A DNA stretch of 64,000 nt from Adiantum capillus-veneris. Lineage: Eukaryota; Streptophyta; Polypodiopsida; Polypodiales; Pteridaceae. Under the pieces are notes generated by a model. It made no database searches. It saw nothing but the letters and a program-made list of their open reading frames with translations, and was not told the origin of the DNA. The translations under genes were made by a program, and so were the position numbers. This document shows, in pieces, positions 42,316-52,928 of the stretch. The first letter of the stretch is position 1; the number at the start of each line of letters is the position of its first letter. The stretch spans positions 70,960,935-71,024,934 of the forward strand of contig CM043950.1 of assembly GCA_014529385.2 (NCBI GenBank), given 5' to 3'.

Positions 42316-42455
42316 ACTTTCCTCGAGTAATCATCTATAAATGTCATAAAGTAAGAAGCTCCCCCTAGAGATAGGTTAGGCATAGGTCCACACAAATCAC
42401 TATGAACAAGTGCCAACTGTGTATCTCTTCTACTGCTTCTATGCTTATGTGGCTG

Positions 42456-43919
42456 CTATGTTTGCTTACCATACAGACAATGTTCACAGAATTCAAAATC
42501 ATTAAATGAAAAGCCAGACAAATAACCAGAATGAGACAAGATTTCCATTCCCGTCTTGGACATATGTCCTAACCGGCTATGCCACAAAGAAACGTTCGGC
42601 TGCTCGGTTACATTGATTACATTTTTAGAGACATTTGATACATAAATCATGTAAAGTCCTCCAGACTTTACTCCATGTGCTACTGTCATAGAACCCTTGG
42701 ATATCTTCCACATGTTCTGTCCAAAAGTGGTGACGTAGCCAGCATCATCAAGTAAACCTGTGCTGATCAAGCTCTTTGTAATTGCGGGAACATGTCTCAC
42801 ATTCTTCAGCATGAAAGAAGAGCCATTCTGAAACTTCAATTGAACATCTCCAACACCTAAGATCTCACATGTCTGCCCATTTCCTAGCCGAACATGATCT
42901 TTAGTGGTCACATAAGAAGTAAACCACTCCTTGTTTGGAGACACATGAAGTGATGCCCCTGAGTCTATAATCCAGTCACTCAGTGCATTTCCATCAGATG
43001 CTGTAAGAAGAGCTGAGTCTATTGTATTCTTCAAGAAGTAGATGTCTCCAGACACTAGACTGTCATCCTCTGCAACAGTGTTTGTCACATTTATTTCTTG
43101 AATCTTCACTGAGGACTTGTTCTTCTCACCATGGTCTTCAGCTTTCTCTTTGCCTTTTTCTGCTTTCCATTCTCTGCAGTCTCTTTTCATGTGACCCTTC
43201 TTGCCACAATGGTAGCATTCTATGTCACTCTTACCTTTAGCACTGCGGGACTTGCTACGAGACTGATTCCTCTTTCCACCTTTGTACTTTTCTTTGGTCC
43301 TTCCCCTGACAACTAAGGCTGTTCCTTTGCCTTTGTCCATTGTCTTTCTATTGGTTTCTTCAGTAAGCAGACTTCCTTCTACACCTGCTATGTTCAAACC
43401 ATCTGGAGGTGCAGAATTACTCAAAGCTGTGCGAAAAGTGTCCCAACTTTCCGGCAATGTGATCAACAGGAACATAGCTCTAACAGGTTCATCAAACTTG
43501 ACACCTTGAGCTGACAACTGACTATAGATTGTGTTGAATTCATTCAGATGATTGGACATAGGTGTCCCTTCTTTCATCTTCAAGTCAACAAGCTTCCTAA
43601 GCCAGTATACCTGTGAAGCTGCACTTTGCTTCTCATAAAGATCACTCAGCTTTAACCATGCTTGATAAGCCGACATCTCGTCTGCTACATTGAAGTAAAC
43701 GCTTTCTGCCAAAGTCAGCATAATGGTAGAAAGTGCCAATTCATCCATTTTGCTCCAATCATCTTCGTCCATATCTTCTGGTTTTATCCCCTTGAGCTTT
43801 ATAGGTTTTATCTGCTTCTTTTGTACCAACACGTGCCAAATCTGCTTCTTCCACAATGGGAAATTGGTTCCATCCAGCTTCTTGATATTGTAAAGAGTAG
43901 TGTCCTGTGATCCAGCCAT
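42456..43919 (-). CDS. gag: Copia gag and protease
   Basis: 487 codons from MAGSQDTTLYNIKKLDGTNF. The gag pattern (LDGTNFPLWKKQIWHVLVQK, YWLRKLVDLKMKEG) is followed by a zinc knuckle CYHCGKKGHMKRDC, the protease site IIDSGASLHVSPN and the GAG-pre-integrase zinc motif LWHSRLGHMSKTG with CEHCLYGKQ. The ORF ends at a TAG at 42456-42458; the frame goes on after it into the integrase core. Start supported by the ATG directly after the leader. Confidence 0.9.
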   Translation of the reverse strand: MAGSQDTTLYNIKKLDGTNFPLWKKQIWHVLVQKKQIKPIKLKGIKPEDMDEDDWSKMDELALSTIMLTLAESVYFNVADEMSAYQAWLKLSDLYEKQSAASQVYWLRKLVDLKMKEGTPMSNHLNEFNTIYSQLSAQGVKFDEPVRAMFLLITLPESWDTFRTALSNSAPPDGLNIAGVEGSLLTEETNRKTMDKGKGTALVVRGRTKEKYKGGKRNQSRSKSRSAKGKSDIECYHCGKKGHMKRDCREWKAEKGKEKAEDHGEKNKSSVKIQEINVTNTVAEDDSLVSGDIYFLKNTIDSALLTASDGNALSDWIIDSGASLHVSPNKEWFTSYVTTKDHVRLGNGQTCEILGVGDVQLKFQNGSSFMLKNVRHVPAITKSLISTGLLDDAGYVTTFGQNMWKISKGSMTVAHGVKSGGLYMIYVSNVSKNVINVTEQPNVSLWHSRLGHMSKTGMEILSHSGYLSGFSFNDFEFCEHCLYGKQT

Positions 43920-44977
43920 AGCTACGCTTCACAGTAGTTTACTTTTCTGGGAAAAATTCGGCAGAGTTTCCCCTGTAAACTGACCTCTGAACCAATATCA
44001 ACCTGTCAAAAGAACCAAGAAAGCTTCAGATTCTGCATAAATTTCTGTAGAGTCTCCTTTGTAAAATGGCTCTGGTGTACTAAAAACAAACCAAAAAACA
44101 GCTCAAAAAACACTGTCTCTCTGACACTATAAGATGCGGGTAAACCTGTCCTGCACCTGTACTGTCTCTCACTGTCCTGTCACTGTCCTGTAAGCATAGA
44201 CTGCGACAATGCCTCAACGGCAGTAAAGCAAAGATGCAATCCCAACTGTCTAACTCACAGTCAGTACATCCTAGCTGCCTATCTAAGGGTGCTCGAGGGA
44301 TCGCTCCAAGACCTGTATCACCGAAAGGATCTCAACATTCGAGAATCCCCCAGCTCAATAAAACCTCACTCGACCCTCAACAAAGGATGCAGTAAATTTG
44401 ACAGTACATAGACTTCCCACAAAGTCATACATCCACAAATTTCCCACTGTATGCTGTAACCGCTGCGGCGGTTGTTTGTTGCGTGACTCACAGCCAGCAA
44501 ACCCTCAACAAACATACATCATCTCTGACAATACATCCCATGTGGAAGTACCTGCAATGTCAGGATGAAATCTGGAATATCAAGCAGCAAACACAAGCTA
44601 CCTGATGAACTAGTGGATGTCGCCTACAGTCTGTGTGTAGATGCGCCCGTGTCGTATGTGACACGCCTCCAAGAACTGTGAGCCATCCTTCGATGTGTAG
44701 ACAACCACAAATCAACACTCTGGGAGTTTCGATATCCTCAGCACCTACAATCGTAGGCCGAAAGCACCCGCCGAGACCACGTAGTCGAAAATGGCATGCG
44801 CAGACCTTTGTCGAAGCCAAACGGTGGCCGAGATGACCTCAGAATGAAATTCTGACAATACCAAGACCTTCAAGATCTCCCACGAGATTTGGGGCCGTGT
44901 CTTCGCCTGTCGAATTTCACTCCAATCTGAGTTGGTGACTCTAGCCTCCTGCAGTACTGCCCCGAGCCTCGATCTGA
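43920..44977 (-). other. Copia untranslated leader
   Basis: Between the primer site and gag. No ORF of note and no homology recognised. Confidence 0.6.
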
Positions 44978-44989
44978 GCTCTGATACCA
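44978..44989 (-). promoter_or_regulatory. Primer binding site (initiator Met tRNA)
   Basis: GCTCTGATACCA on the plus strand, TGGTATCAGAGC on the minus strand, two bases from the LTR end. This is the usual copia primer site. Confidence 0.9.
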
Positions 44990-44991
44990 GT

Positions 44992-45183
44992 TGAAGGAGT
45001 ACGAGCGGAAGTGCGACGCGAGAGAGAGTGCGAGAAGAAGAGCACGACGATAGGGTGAACTCGCTCTACTGTAATGTGTAGAGCATAGTGAGTTCTTATT
45101 AGGTTTTTACAAAAGAACATGTGTACATACCTGGCGGCCTGCCCACTTACCTGGGCGACCACATTGGGCTTTATACCCCAACA
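44992..45183 (-). repeat. Copia 5' LTR, 192 bp
   Basis: On the minus strand it starts TGTTGGGGTATAAAGCCC, with a TATA box within the first twenty bases, and ends ACTCCTTCA. The short U3 is notable. It sits inside chromovirus RT sequence. Confidence 0.85.
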
Positions 45184-45370
45184 CGAAGTAGTCAGTCAAC
45201 TGACTCTCAGCCTCCTGGGCTTCTTTAACACTCATACGATAAGGTGGTTTACTTACCGGTTTAGTGCATGGCAAGACATCTATGCCATGATGCACATAAC
45301 GTGTAGGGGGTAAACCCGATGGTAAATCACTTGAGAATACATCACTATACTCCGTAAGTAACTGAGTCAA
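45184..45370 (-). pseudogene. Chromovirus pre-RT and RT start
   Basis: Minus strand: LLTEYSDVFSSDLPSGLPPT, HGIDVLPCTKP and PPYRMSVKEAQEAESQLTDY, the conserved lead into gypsy RT. It is cut by the copia LTR at 45183. The rest of RT to the thumb is missing from the window. Confidence 0.75.
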
Positions 45371-45891
45371 CTTTTGCTGTGCAAAAGAAGAAAGTAAACT
45401 AGAGTTATGCTGTGATGGAGAATCTTGTAATTCCTGTAATGTTTATTTTACAACAGTTGCACGTTGCTCAATAGAATTAAAATTGAGAGCATTTTGCTCG
45501 TTAGATTAGCTAACACATTGCTTATCATTAGAATTCATTGCACTTTGCATATCATTACTAGAATTCACAACACTTTGCTCTTGAGAATTCACAAGACTTG
45601 GAGACAAGCAGTAACATAAAAAGACTTCATCTATTAAATCTTCTCTCTGTAAAATAGAAATCTCGGCTGTACATATAAGAGGTACATATGGTATACTTTT
45701 CTCACAAAGCAAAAGCACATGTTTACCATTGGTCATAAAGGATAAGGAGTTCTATCCATAATTAGTATGCAATGTGTTTCCTAAACCATGCAGCCACTCC
45801 CATCCTAAAACTACATCAGCATGGTCCATGTTCATAACTTGAAAGTCAAGGGTCATCGTATGTTCTTGAACAATAAGCTCAACCTCTTGAA
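45371..45891 (-). pseudogene. Chromovirus protease-RT linker
   Basis: A minus-strand frame (45506-45736) has ILQREDLIDEVFLCYCLS, then a Ser/Asn-rich stretch with repeated NSNDKQ-type units. Position and composition fit the linker after protease. Confidence 0.45.
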
Positions 45892-46612
45892 CTACCGTGT
45901 CCCATACTTATTTATCATTGCTAGACATCTGTTCGACCACATACTTGTGAGAGCAGGGAGTTTGTTAGTAAGCTTCAATTTCTTGACTAGCTTATAGTTC
46001 AGGAAGTTATGAGTAGCACCATCATCCACTAAAATACGAATACGTTGTCCGTTAATAGTGCCATGCATGCGAACCAAACCATGGGGGATCAAAGGTGGGC
46101 TGCCACATTGAAGCAGGCACACAACACTTGTGCTTTTCTTCCATATGAAGAACCTCTACAACACAATATTTAAGAGATGAATCTAATGTGAGGCGTTTCA
46201 CCGTGTGCATGGCCTTTTCCTTGCCTTGCAAAAGAGGACAATCTTTCTTGTTATGTTGGTCCAAAAGACATCTAAAACACAAATTGTGTTCTTTGCACGC
46301 TCAAACTCAGCAGGACTGAGAGACCCACATGGAGTATCTCGTGATTGCTTAAGCTTCTTAGCCTCTTTTGGGCACGGAAAGGTAGATTGTCTCTTATTCC
46401 TCTTGGAACCTATGGGAGATCTACCTCGCCATTGGCTCTAGCCACATTGCTCTTAGCAAAATTGTTCTGAGAGTAGGGAACATTTTCCTTCCTCTCTTGG
46501 TCATCATCATATCTTTGGGCATGACCGATGGCTTCTTCCAAAGTTTTTGGATGTTGGGTCTGGACATGAAGACGATAGTCTTTGTCAAGACCCCTATTAA
46601 AATCTCGTAGTG
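45892..46612 (-). pseudogene. Chromovirus gag end and protease
   Basis: Gag end: FNRGLDKDYRLHVQTQHPKT, EEAIGHAQRYDDD and a zinc knuckle CFRCLLDQHNKKDC (near 46240-46282). Protease: ILVDDGATHNFLNYKLVKKL, with VDDGA for the usual D-S-G-A. Several frame changes, and gag is cut at about 46612. Confidence 0.7.
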
Positions 46613-47688
46613 AGTAGCGTTAAATGATAACCTTGCATTTGCACTACATTTCTACTTAAATGTATATATTTTTTATCAAAGTTTTAACCTAGTGTTCATT
46701 CTCTCTTTCCGTAATAGCCTTTTTCCATGCAAACACCTTACCCCTCTTAGATCTTTATGCATTTACATCATATTTCTCTCTTCATGCTAAATGTAAATAG
46801 TAAACTTAATTCTACTCTCCTACTTTTTTTACTGTATATTCTTTTAACTAATTACCTTTACTAATTTAAATAGCTATCTACATCCCATAATTTATAAATA
46901 AATAATTTATGGGCACTTATCTTACCCATCTTCTCTCAAGGGTAGGGTTAACCTTGTAGGCCTTCCCTTCCCCACCACTATGTGACCCAAGTCTTGGATC
47001 ATTTACTTGTGTTGGTCAACAAATCTTAAATATAATGTATATCCCCAATAAATCAAACTTTATTGGAGCCCACCTCATTTGTTTAAGGTGGATTCTCTTT
47101 TGAAAAAGCATGCTACACCTTGGATGCATGCTAAAGGGGCCCTACAAGGAGACTTTGTTCAAAAGGTGTTTTGGATGCATCTTGAATGCCTTAGCTCGTG
47201 GGTATACTTGAGGAACACTCCAAAATCAGCTTAAACACTTTGAGAAGGTCAACTTTTCCTTTTACAACACCCAATTCTGAGTTACAGGCTGAAAGTTATG
47301 GTGAAAAGAAGGTGCTGCGGACACTGTTACTGCAGGTCAAAGTTACAATCAGGTAAACCACAAAGGTGAAAAGTTTTCTTGACTTCTTCAACATTCTAAA
47401 ATACCAATGGGGAGTTAAAAACCACTTGCATGTGGAGGGGTCGGCTCAAGATGCTTCCAAAGACACAACAAACAAGATGGGGACACTCTACAGGGGCCAC
47501 TGGAGGGACATCATGGTGGGGCCCACATACATTATCAACCCTTATGGAACCTCCACGACCTAAAAGGCTATTTTGAATCAAAAAATAAGTCCCTTATTTG
47601 CATAATTGAAGGAATGGTCAAAAGGGAACCTAACTATGGTTAATTCCTACCCTAGTCAAGTTTAACCTAACCCAAGGTCTTGTACAGC

Positions 47689-47703
47689 TATAAAAAGGCC
47701 CTT
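47689..47703 (+). promoter_or_regulatory. Possible TATA box
   Basis: GCTATAAAAAGGCCC is a good plant TATA match. No gene follows directly, so an LTR promoter is the likeliest reading. Confidence 0.35.
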
Positions 47704-48872
47704 TGGCAAGCACAAAGGGACCCACACCTACTCCATTGCTGCAAATAAGCTCCTCTAAGGTTAGGGAAGCCCTAATCTCTCTCTCCTCTTGTCTCCCTAT
47801 CCATTTCCTAAGCTCGCTATCATAAGCGGCACCATAGAGAGAGCATCAATATGCTATTGCTACCATTCTCTTGCAAACATTTCTCTTATCATACTCATCC
47901 CTAAATAAGGATTGTAGATTCTATATGAGAGCAAGGATATCAAGTTCAATGATCTATCTCATGGTTTGATCAAAAAATTGTTGCAATTGGGGTGTCGTCG
48001 TCACACTTTTGCTCTAAACGCATGTAAAATTGGTAAGCATATCTTGGCAGCTTCTCATATTTTGTGCTCATTGGGTTGCTTGTTTGTTGAGAAAGTTTTT
48101 GTGCACCATGGTGTCTATTTGCTTGGCTTCTCTCCTTATGTTGTGTGTAAGTAAGTCTTGGGGCTGCATAGATGGAGAAGAGCTCTCTATGCATGCCGCC
48201 TTATGTGTGTAAGTAGTCTCTTCTTTTGGGAAAGGAAAGGAGTTGTCAAGTATTTGTGCATTATGGTGTTTTGAGTTTTGAGGTTTTGTGCTTGCTTTTC
48301 TTAGAAGTATATGAGCACTAATATGGTGAAGGTCAATCTTTGCATGTGAGTTTGTGCAGCGTTCAAAGGGATTGCTTAAGGAGTGTGTGTTGAATGGTTG
48401 AAGGGCATTTTGTGTTGAAGCACATAAGGAAGGTGTGAGTGTGTGTGTGTGTCGTGCCCTGATTTTGATCTACATTCTTACAATCAAAAGTGTGCATAGG
48501 TGAGATATCCTCACTGGCCATGGTAAACACACACTAATTGAAAGAGAGAAAAGAAAATGTCAACTTGTACCTTGTAAAGCTTGAAGTCTTTGTGTTTTTT
48601 ATGCTCGGTGATTTGCGTTGCATACGAACCTCGCCGTGCGAAAATTGTAGCGCTTCACATGTCGTTCATCGTAAGAACACCTTCGTGGATTCTTCACAAA
48701 AACTCATTTTTTTTGTGAAGGTTTTTGTTAACTTTGAAGCTACCTCTTTGAGGAAAAAAGAATTTTTGGAGGAAAAATTACCTTCCTCCAAGAAGTGAAA
48801 AGGAAGGGTGAAACTACTTCCTTCAAGTTTGAAGCTTTCCCTTTCCTTTTAGCTATCTTTCCTTGTTATACA

Positions 48873-48945
48873 CAACAAGGCTCAATAGTTTGATGGTAAA
48901 GTGTTGGCCTCTTGCCTCATGGGGTGGGTTCAACCCTCCTTCATG
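48873..48945 (+). ncRNA. tRNA-like sequence (possible SINE head)
   Basis: An A-box-like TAGTTTGATGG (48886-48896) and a B-box-like GGGTTCAACCC (48926-48936) lie at tRNA spacing. The arms do not form a convincing cloverleaf by eye, and the anticodon stem is weak, so this is not a working tRNA. A tRNA-derived SINE head or old tRNA pseudogene is more likely. Confidence 0.4.
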
Positions 48946-49262
48946 CAAGGGTTAAGAGGGCCTTCTTACGCGCGTAGCCAAGGCGCCAATGCAAGCCTTC
49001 GGAGCCTCGGTGCATAGAGTTGCCGATCGTGTTTGCCTTGGTCGTCCGCCTTGATCGTACGTCGTGCGCTGTGGAGGATGTAGGTGGGGTGGTTGTGGCC
49101 GGCTATTGCTATCTATCTTTGTGCGCTGCGCACTAAACACTGTGCCTGCCTTCTTTTTTCTGCACAACGAAGACGTCGTTGTCTGCAAAATGTTGGGAGA
49201 AAAGCAACGCGCCGCATGCACATGCAACCCCGCTTTCCTTCTTTCCCAAAAATAGCTCGGAT

Positions 49263-49390
49263 ATCAGCGAAAGGATGGTGATAATACGTGTACTAGTCTC
49301 CACCCAACCGTGCTATCTTATAGCCTCCCCCTAGCTTACACACCGTCCGGCCGTGCTGGTGGCCTTGCCCGTAGGACCCATGTCCTTACA
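49263..49390 (-). repeat. Chromovirus 5' LTR piece
   Basis: Matches 37670-37791 with scattered differences. Its right end is at the CA of 49389-49390, followed by a C-rich and then CT-rich stretch. The match to the other copy stops near 49263. Confidence 0.65.
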
Positions 49391-49554
49391 CAAACCCCCC
49401 TCCCCTCTCTCTCTCTCTCTCTCTCCATCTCACACACTCTTTATTGATTTCTTTTTCCTCCCTCTCCTTTCTCTCTCTCTCTCTCTCTACACATATCATA
49501 GGTAGGACTATCTCTATCTATCCACCTCCATCTCTCTCCCTAATTTTCTTAGTA

Positions 49555-49594
<40 letters not shown>

Positions 49595-49744
49595 ACATCT
49601 CTTGATTTTTCTTTCCTCCATCTCCTTTCTGACCCTCTTTGTCTATCCCCCCCTCCCCCCCCCTCTCTCTCTCTATCTTTGTATGTATTGAGCATTGACT
49701 CCATTTATCCATCTCCATGTCTCTCCATACTTTCTTATGTAACA

Positions 49745-49816
<72 letters not shown>

Positions 49817-50200
49817 GTTTGGGCTTAGCTCCCATTCCCGTGATGCGAGACAAGGCATTGGGGCAATGGAGAAGAGTTAAATCAACCATGCACATTATGC
49901 TCATTGAAAGTTTGAGAGTCTGACTACCACACACTACTAATGTGCTCTGCCTTTGGTCACATTCGAATTTGCTTCCCTCACATTTTTAGCCATGACTTAG
50001 ACCTACACACTTTCCTCTCCTATCCATGACTCTCATCACCAAAATTTTGGAGCATCTAGAATCAATCATCAGCCACACACATACTACATCACAAATCTAT
50101 CTCTCTCTCTCTAACTTTGTATGTATTGAACATCATCTCCATCTATTTATCTCCATACTTTCTTATGTAACGTTGTTGTGCTGCTTTGCAGGCACGTGAT
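49391..50200. repeat. Pyrimidine-rich region with long (CT)n runs
   Basis: (CT)n blocks lie at about 49408-49425, 49470-49488, 49558-49592 and 49749-49812, the last some 64 bases long. Phrases such as CATCTCCAT and TACTTTCTTATGTAAC recur between blocks, so the region may itself be a degenerate tandem array. No gene. Confidence 0.7.
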
Positions 50201-50239
50201 GAAAGACGAGAATCTGTAGGAAATTTCAAGTTTTGCCAA

Positions 50240-51260
50240 ACTTGTGATTTATGCGAGGATTTGATATGACGATAGGATGATTAAAATGTACTCAAAATGT
50301 GGGTTCGGTGCCTAGAAAGGAAGATTGGTTTTGACAAGCTGAGATGTAGTGATGCTCGTAGAAAGCGGTTCTACATGCTAAATTTGTAGTGTTTGACGTA
50401 CTCTCCATGCCTGTCTTTACGGCTTGTCAATTGGAGCTACTCTAAGGAAGTTATGGTAGTTTGAAGTCGAGATGGTTTGTAGATCCGTACCGGATTGGGC
50501 ATTTTGCTGATGAAGGCTCGAAGTTGATATAAATGCATGGGCCTCAAGTCCTCACTTTGTTGAGCGCGTAAGTCTTTTCAGATCGGCAATCAAAGTTTTG
50601 ATTGTCAAGATATTGGTAGTTTAAGTTTCCTCGAAGGCCAAATCCGTACCAGTTTGGTGGCCTCAATGAGTGTGCCAGCTGCGAGTTTTTGACTTTTGAC
50701 CAGGTTTTGGAATGCGGTAGAATAAATGCTGGAGGAGTATTTTGTCTAGAATGTCATCTCTACAGTGCATTGATAACTGGGTATGCGGGTGGACTTGTAC
50801 TCGGCACTACCGTGGTCAAATGATATGCGCAATGTAGTGATTTGGCAATGCCCGATGTGGATGTGGCAAAGGTTTTGTGGAAAATTTTAACCTTATGCGA
50901 AGGGAAGGCTTTTTGCCAAATGCAATTACCTATACTTGCATCTTACATCCATGTGGCACTATCCAAGAAACTGCTATGGGCGACAAAGTTCACGATGATA
51001 TTGTCAACCAAGGGTTGTCGCAAATGAATGCTGTGCGAGGCAATGCCTTGGTCGATATGCATGTTAAATGCGGTGCCTTTACGAAAGCACATTAAGTTCT
51101 TGACGAGCTTTGTGTTCTAAATGCCGTGTGAGGCAATGCCTTGGTCGATACGCATGTTAAATGTGGTGCCTTTATGAAAGCATGTTAAGTTCTTGACGAG
51201 CTTTGTGTTCTGAATGCCGTGCAAGGCAATGCCTGAACAATGTGTATGCCAAATGAGGTA
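50240..51260 (+). pseudogene. PPR protein pseudogene
   Basis: Plus strand: RMIKMYSKCGFGA near 50275, a PPR signature, then a decayed middle; from 50877, FNLMRREGFLPNAITYTCIL, GDKVHDDIVNQGL and GNALVDMHVKCGAFTKAH. These are the PLS-type motifs of plant organelle RNA-editing factors (compare the usual pattern GNALVDMYAKCG). A stop (51092-51094) follows KCGAFTKAH, after which VLDELC continues. The last part is repeated in tandem. I cannot see the E or DYW domains. Not functional. Confidence 0.65.
51027..51235 (+). repeat. 93-bp tandem repeat in the PPR pseudogene
   Basis: Units begin at 51027, 51120 and 51213 (AATGCYGTGYGAGGCAATGC), exactly 93 bases or 31 codons apart; the third is partial. 31 residues is the length of the short (S) PPR motif, so a whole motif may have been duplicated. 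Each full unit carries the same stop after the FTKAH-like phrase. Confidence 0.75.
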
Positions 51261-51415
51261 ATTCGAGCCAAATGCAACCAAAGGAAGGCCGCCCAATATT
51301 AAGTAAAGAAGGGCATTATAGTGTAAAAAGGGAAAAACAAAAGGGCAGTGGCGTGAACAGAGCAGCGGGCAACACAGAAAGGAGAAGGGAGGCTCTGAGC
51401 TTAGTAGAAGGAAAG

Positions 51416-51570
51416 GCCCTCAAGACCAAAGGAAAGGCCCTTAACTTAGTAGCTTCGTCATCCCTTCCCGATACTAGAAAGGCCATTTCCAAATTATCCA
51501 AAAAGTCTGGAGCAACCTCCCCAGGCTTACCATACAAATTAGGGAAGGCCATAAGTGAGAGAGTAAACAA
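51416..51570 (-). pseudogene. gag: Tat-2 second copy: gag start only
   Basis: Reads MAFPNLYGKPGEVAPDFLDN and LEMAFLVSGRDDEATKLRAF like gag at 59985, then breaks off at about 51416 in a short repeated phrase (AAGGAAAGGCCCT occurs twice). Beyond lies PPR-linked sequence. Confidence 0.8.
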
Positions 51571-51643
51571 TTACACAAATAGCTCCAATTTATTTTAAAA
51601 TAGAGTATGATAATTACAATTTGGAGCTTTAGCACAACTTAGC

Positions 51644-52857
51644 TCAAAATAGGATGAAGATCGACACATCAAAGGAATGGTAATAGTCTAGTAAGGGTAG
51701 AATGATAGGATGAGGAGAGCGCAAGATTTCCCCAAGTCTCTCGGCTCCAAACAACAGGGCTATTCTTTGCTGATAAAAGATTTTTCTATCAATACAAATA
51801 TTCACACGGATATGACGCACAAAATGGAAAGGAAACATGCGGGGATCATCATTCTCATTATTGGCATCCATACTTACACACAAGAGCCTAGCTTAGTTGC
51901 ACCACCTTGGAACCAATGAGCCTGATCAGCCACAGAAGGTCAGCACCTCGGATCACTTCGACTCTTCCTGATGCATCTGTGAAGACGTAAGGCGTGATGG
52001 CAACACTTTGTACAATGCTGAGCCTTTTAGCAAGCAACAATTAGATGCTATTACCATAATCAGCATGACGAATGAAAGTGACACCATTAATGTGCAGCAC
52101 ATCATCAACTAAGATAGTTTCCTTAGATTGAGATAACTTCTTGAAAATTAGCAGCAAAGGTAGGGCAGGGAGGCTTTTCACCCGGTCTCCAAAGCACTTT
52201 GGACAATATCCAAAGTGATCTTCACGCGGACAGGAGGTTGGCTTGGGATTGGTGGTGTCTAGATTCACAAAGTGCACTGGGAGCACTCGCAGACGGGGCG
52301 GCAATCTTGTAGGCAAGCCTTCGCCTCTTTGCTTCAGGAGGATTTAGGGGTGAGAGTCGTGGTTGCAAGGTGGAGGTTGAAGTTGGTTGCTCACTAGCCT
52401 TTTTCTTGCCTGTAGTGGTCATGTAATCCCTTATTAATGAGATTAAGCCAAATGTTACCTTACGCTTGAGCACGCGCTGCGGCCTTGGGCCACTTAGGTG
52501 TAGAGGTGATCTTCCTCCTCTTAGTCGGCTCCTCAGGAAAGAGAGGTCTGGTGATGCTTTCTCTTCCCTTAATGTGTGTCATAGTACCTTCGTGTATGTT
52601 GATGTAGAATATTTCAAGCTCGTGTGCGTTGGAGGTTTCTGGAGCACTCATAGGTTGAGAGGAGAGGTATATCAAGCTCTTCTTCTTACTCTCCTTCGTT
52701 GGCGACGATCACGAACAAGGCATGTAGAAGAACTTACTTCTTGAATTTCAATGACACTGCAACCTGGTAACAAGACCTCGATGAAAGCTTTTAAGGCCTC
52801 TAAAGCCTCCTCCTCTTCTGTTCTCCAATTTGCAAACTCCTCACGCCTTTCGTCCAT
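51644..52857 (-). pseudogene. Tat-2 second copy: ORF1
   Basis: A repeat of the ORF1 region at 60059-61271 with the same frame jumps. In addition it has a one-base G insertion near 52297 and a CAA-to-TAA change near 52042 that shorten the third part. The last part (51644-51883) is intact. Confidence 0.7.
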
Positions 52858-52928
52858 GTTGTAGATTGCACATCTTCATTGCTTGTGGACTGAAGGTCTG
52901 TGTAGCCCTCCTCAGTGGGGCACCAAAA

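Larger units (their letters stand above)
40028..45183 (-). mobile_element. Ty1/copia element inserted in the chromovirus
   Basis: A 192-base LTR (44992-45183), a primer site complementary to initiator-Met tRNA (44978-44989), a 1 kb leader and then gag, protease, integrase, RT and RNase H on the minus strand. The element is nearly intact: one stop at 42456, a frameshift near 42300 and a stop near 40913. It ends abruptly after RNase H at about 40028, where inverted chromovirus sequence begins, so its 3' end and 3' LTR are missing. The LTR lies inside chromovirus RT, showing later insertion. Confidence 0.85.
46613..49262. other. Non-coding stretch, possible solo LTR or leader
   Basis: No gene recognised. 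A promoter-like sequence, GCTATAAAAAGGCCC, lies at about 47689-47703 on the plus strand, followed by a pyrimidine-rich transcribed-looking region, so this could be LTR sequence of an unidentified element. A (TG)n stretch occurs near 48436-48453. Confidence 0.4.
37670..49390 (-). mobile_element. Chromovirus element, interrupted and rearranged
   Basis: From right to left on the minus strand: LTR piece (49263-49390), gag end and protease (46612-45892), RT start (45370-45184), a copia insertion (45183 to about 40028), an inverted block with RT end and RNase H start (39541-40027), RNase H end, integrase, chromodomain, polypurine tract and LTR start (37791). The chromodomain at the end of integrase defines a chromovirus. 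About 2.6 kb of unrelated sequence (46613-49262) separates gag from the LTR piece, and most of RT is missing. Inactive. Confidence 0.75.

Noticed and set aside
48873-48945. A functional tRNA gene
   Set aside because: The A and B boxes are there, but acceptor and anticodon stems do not pair well.
52041-52473. Separate genes in the left Tat-2 flank
   Set aside because: They are a second copy of ORF1 (60059-61271), broken further by a one-base insertion and a nonsense change.
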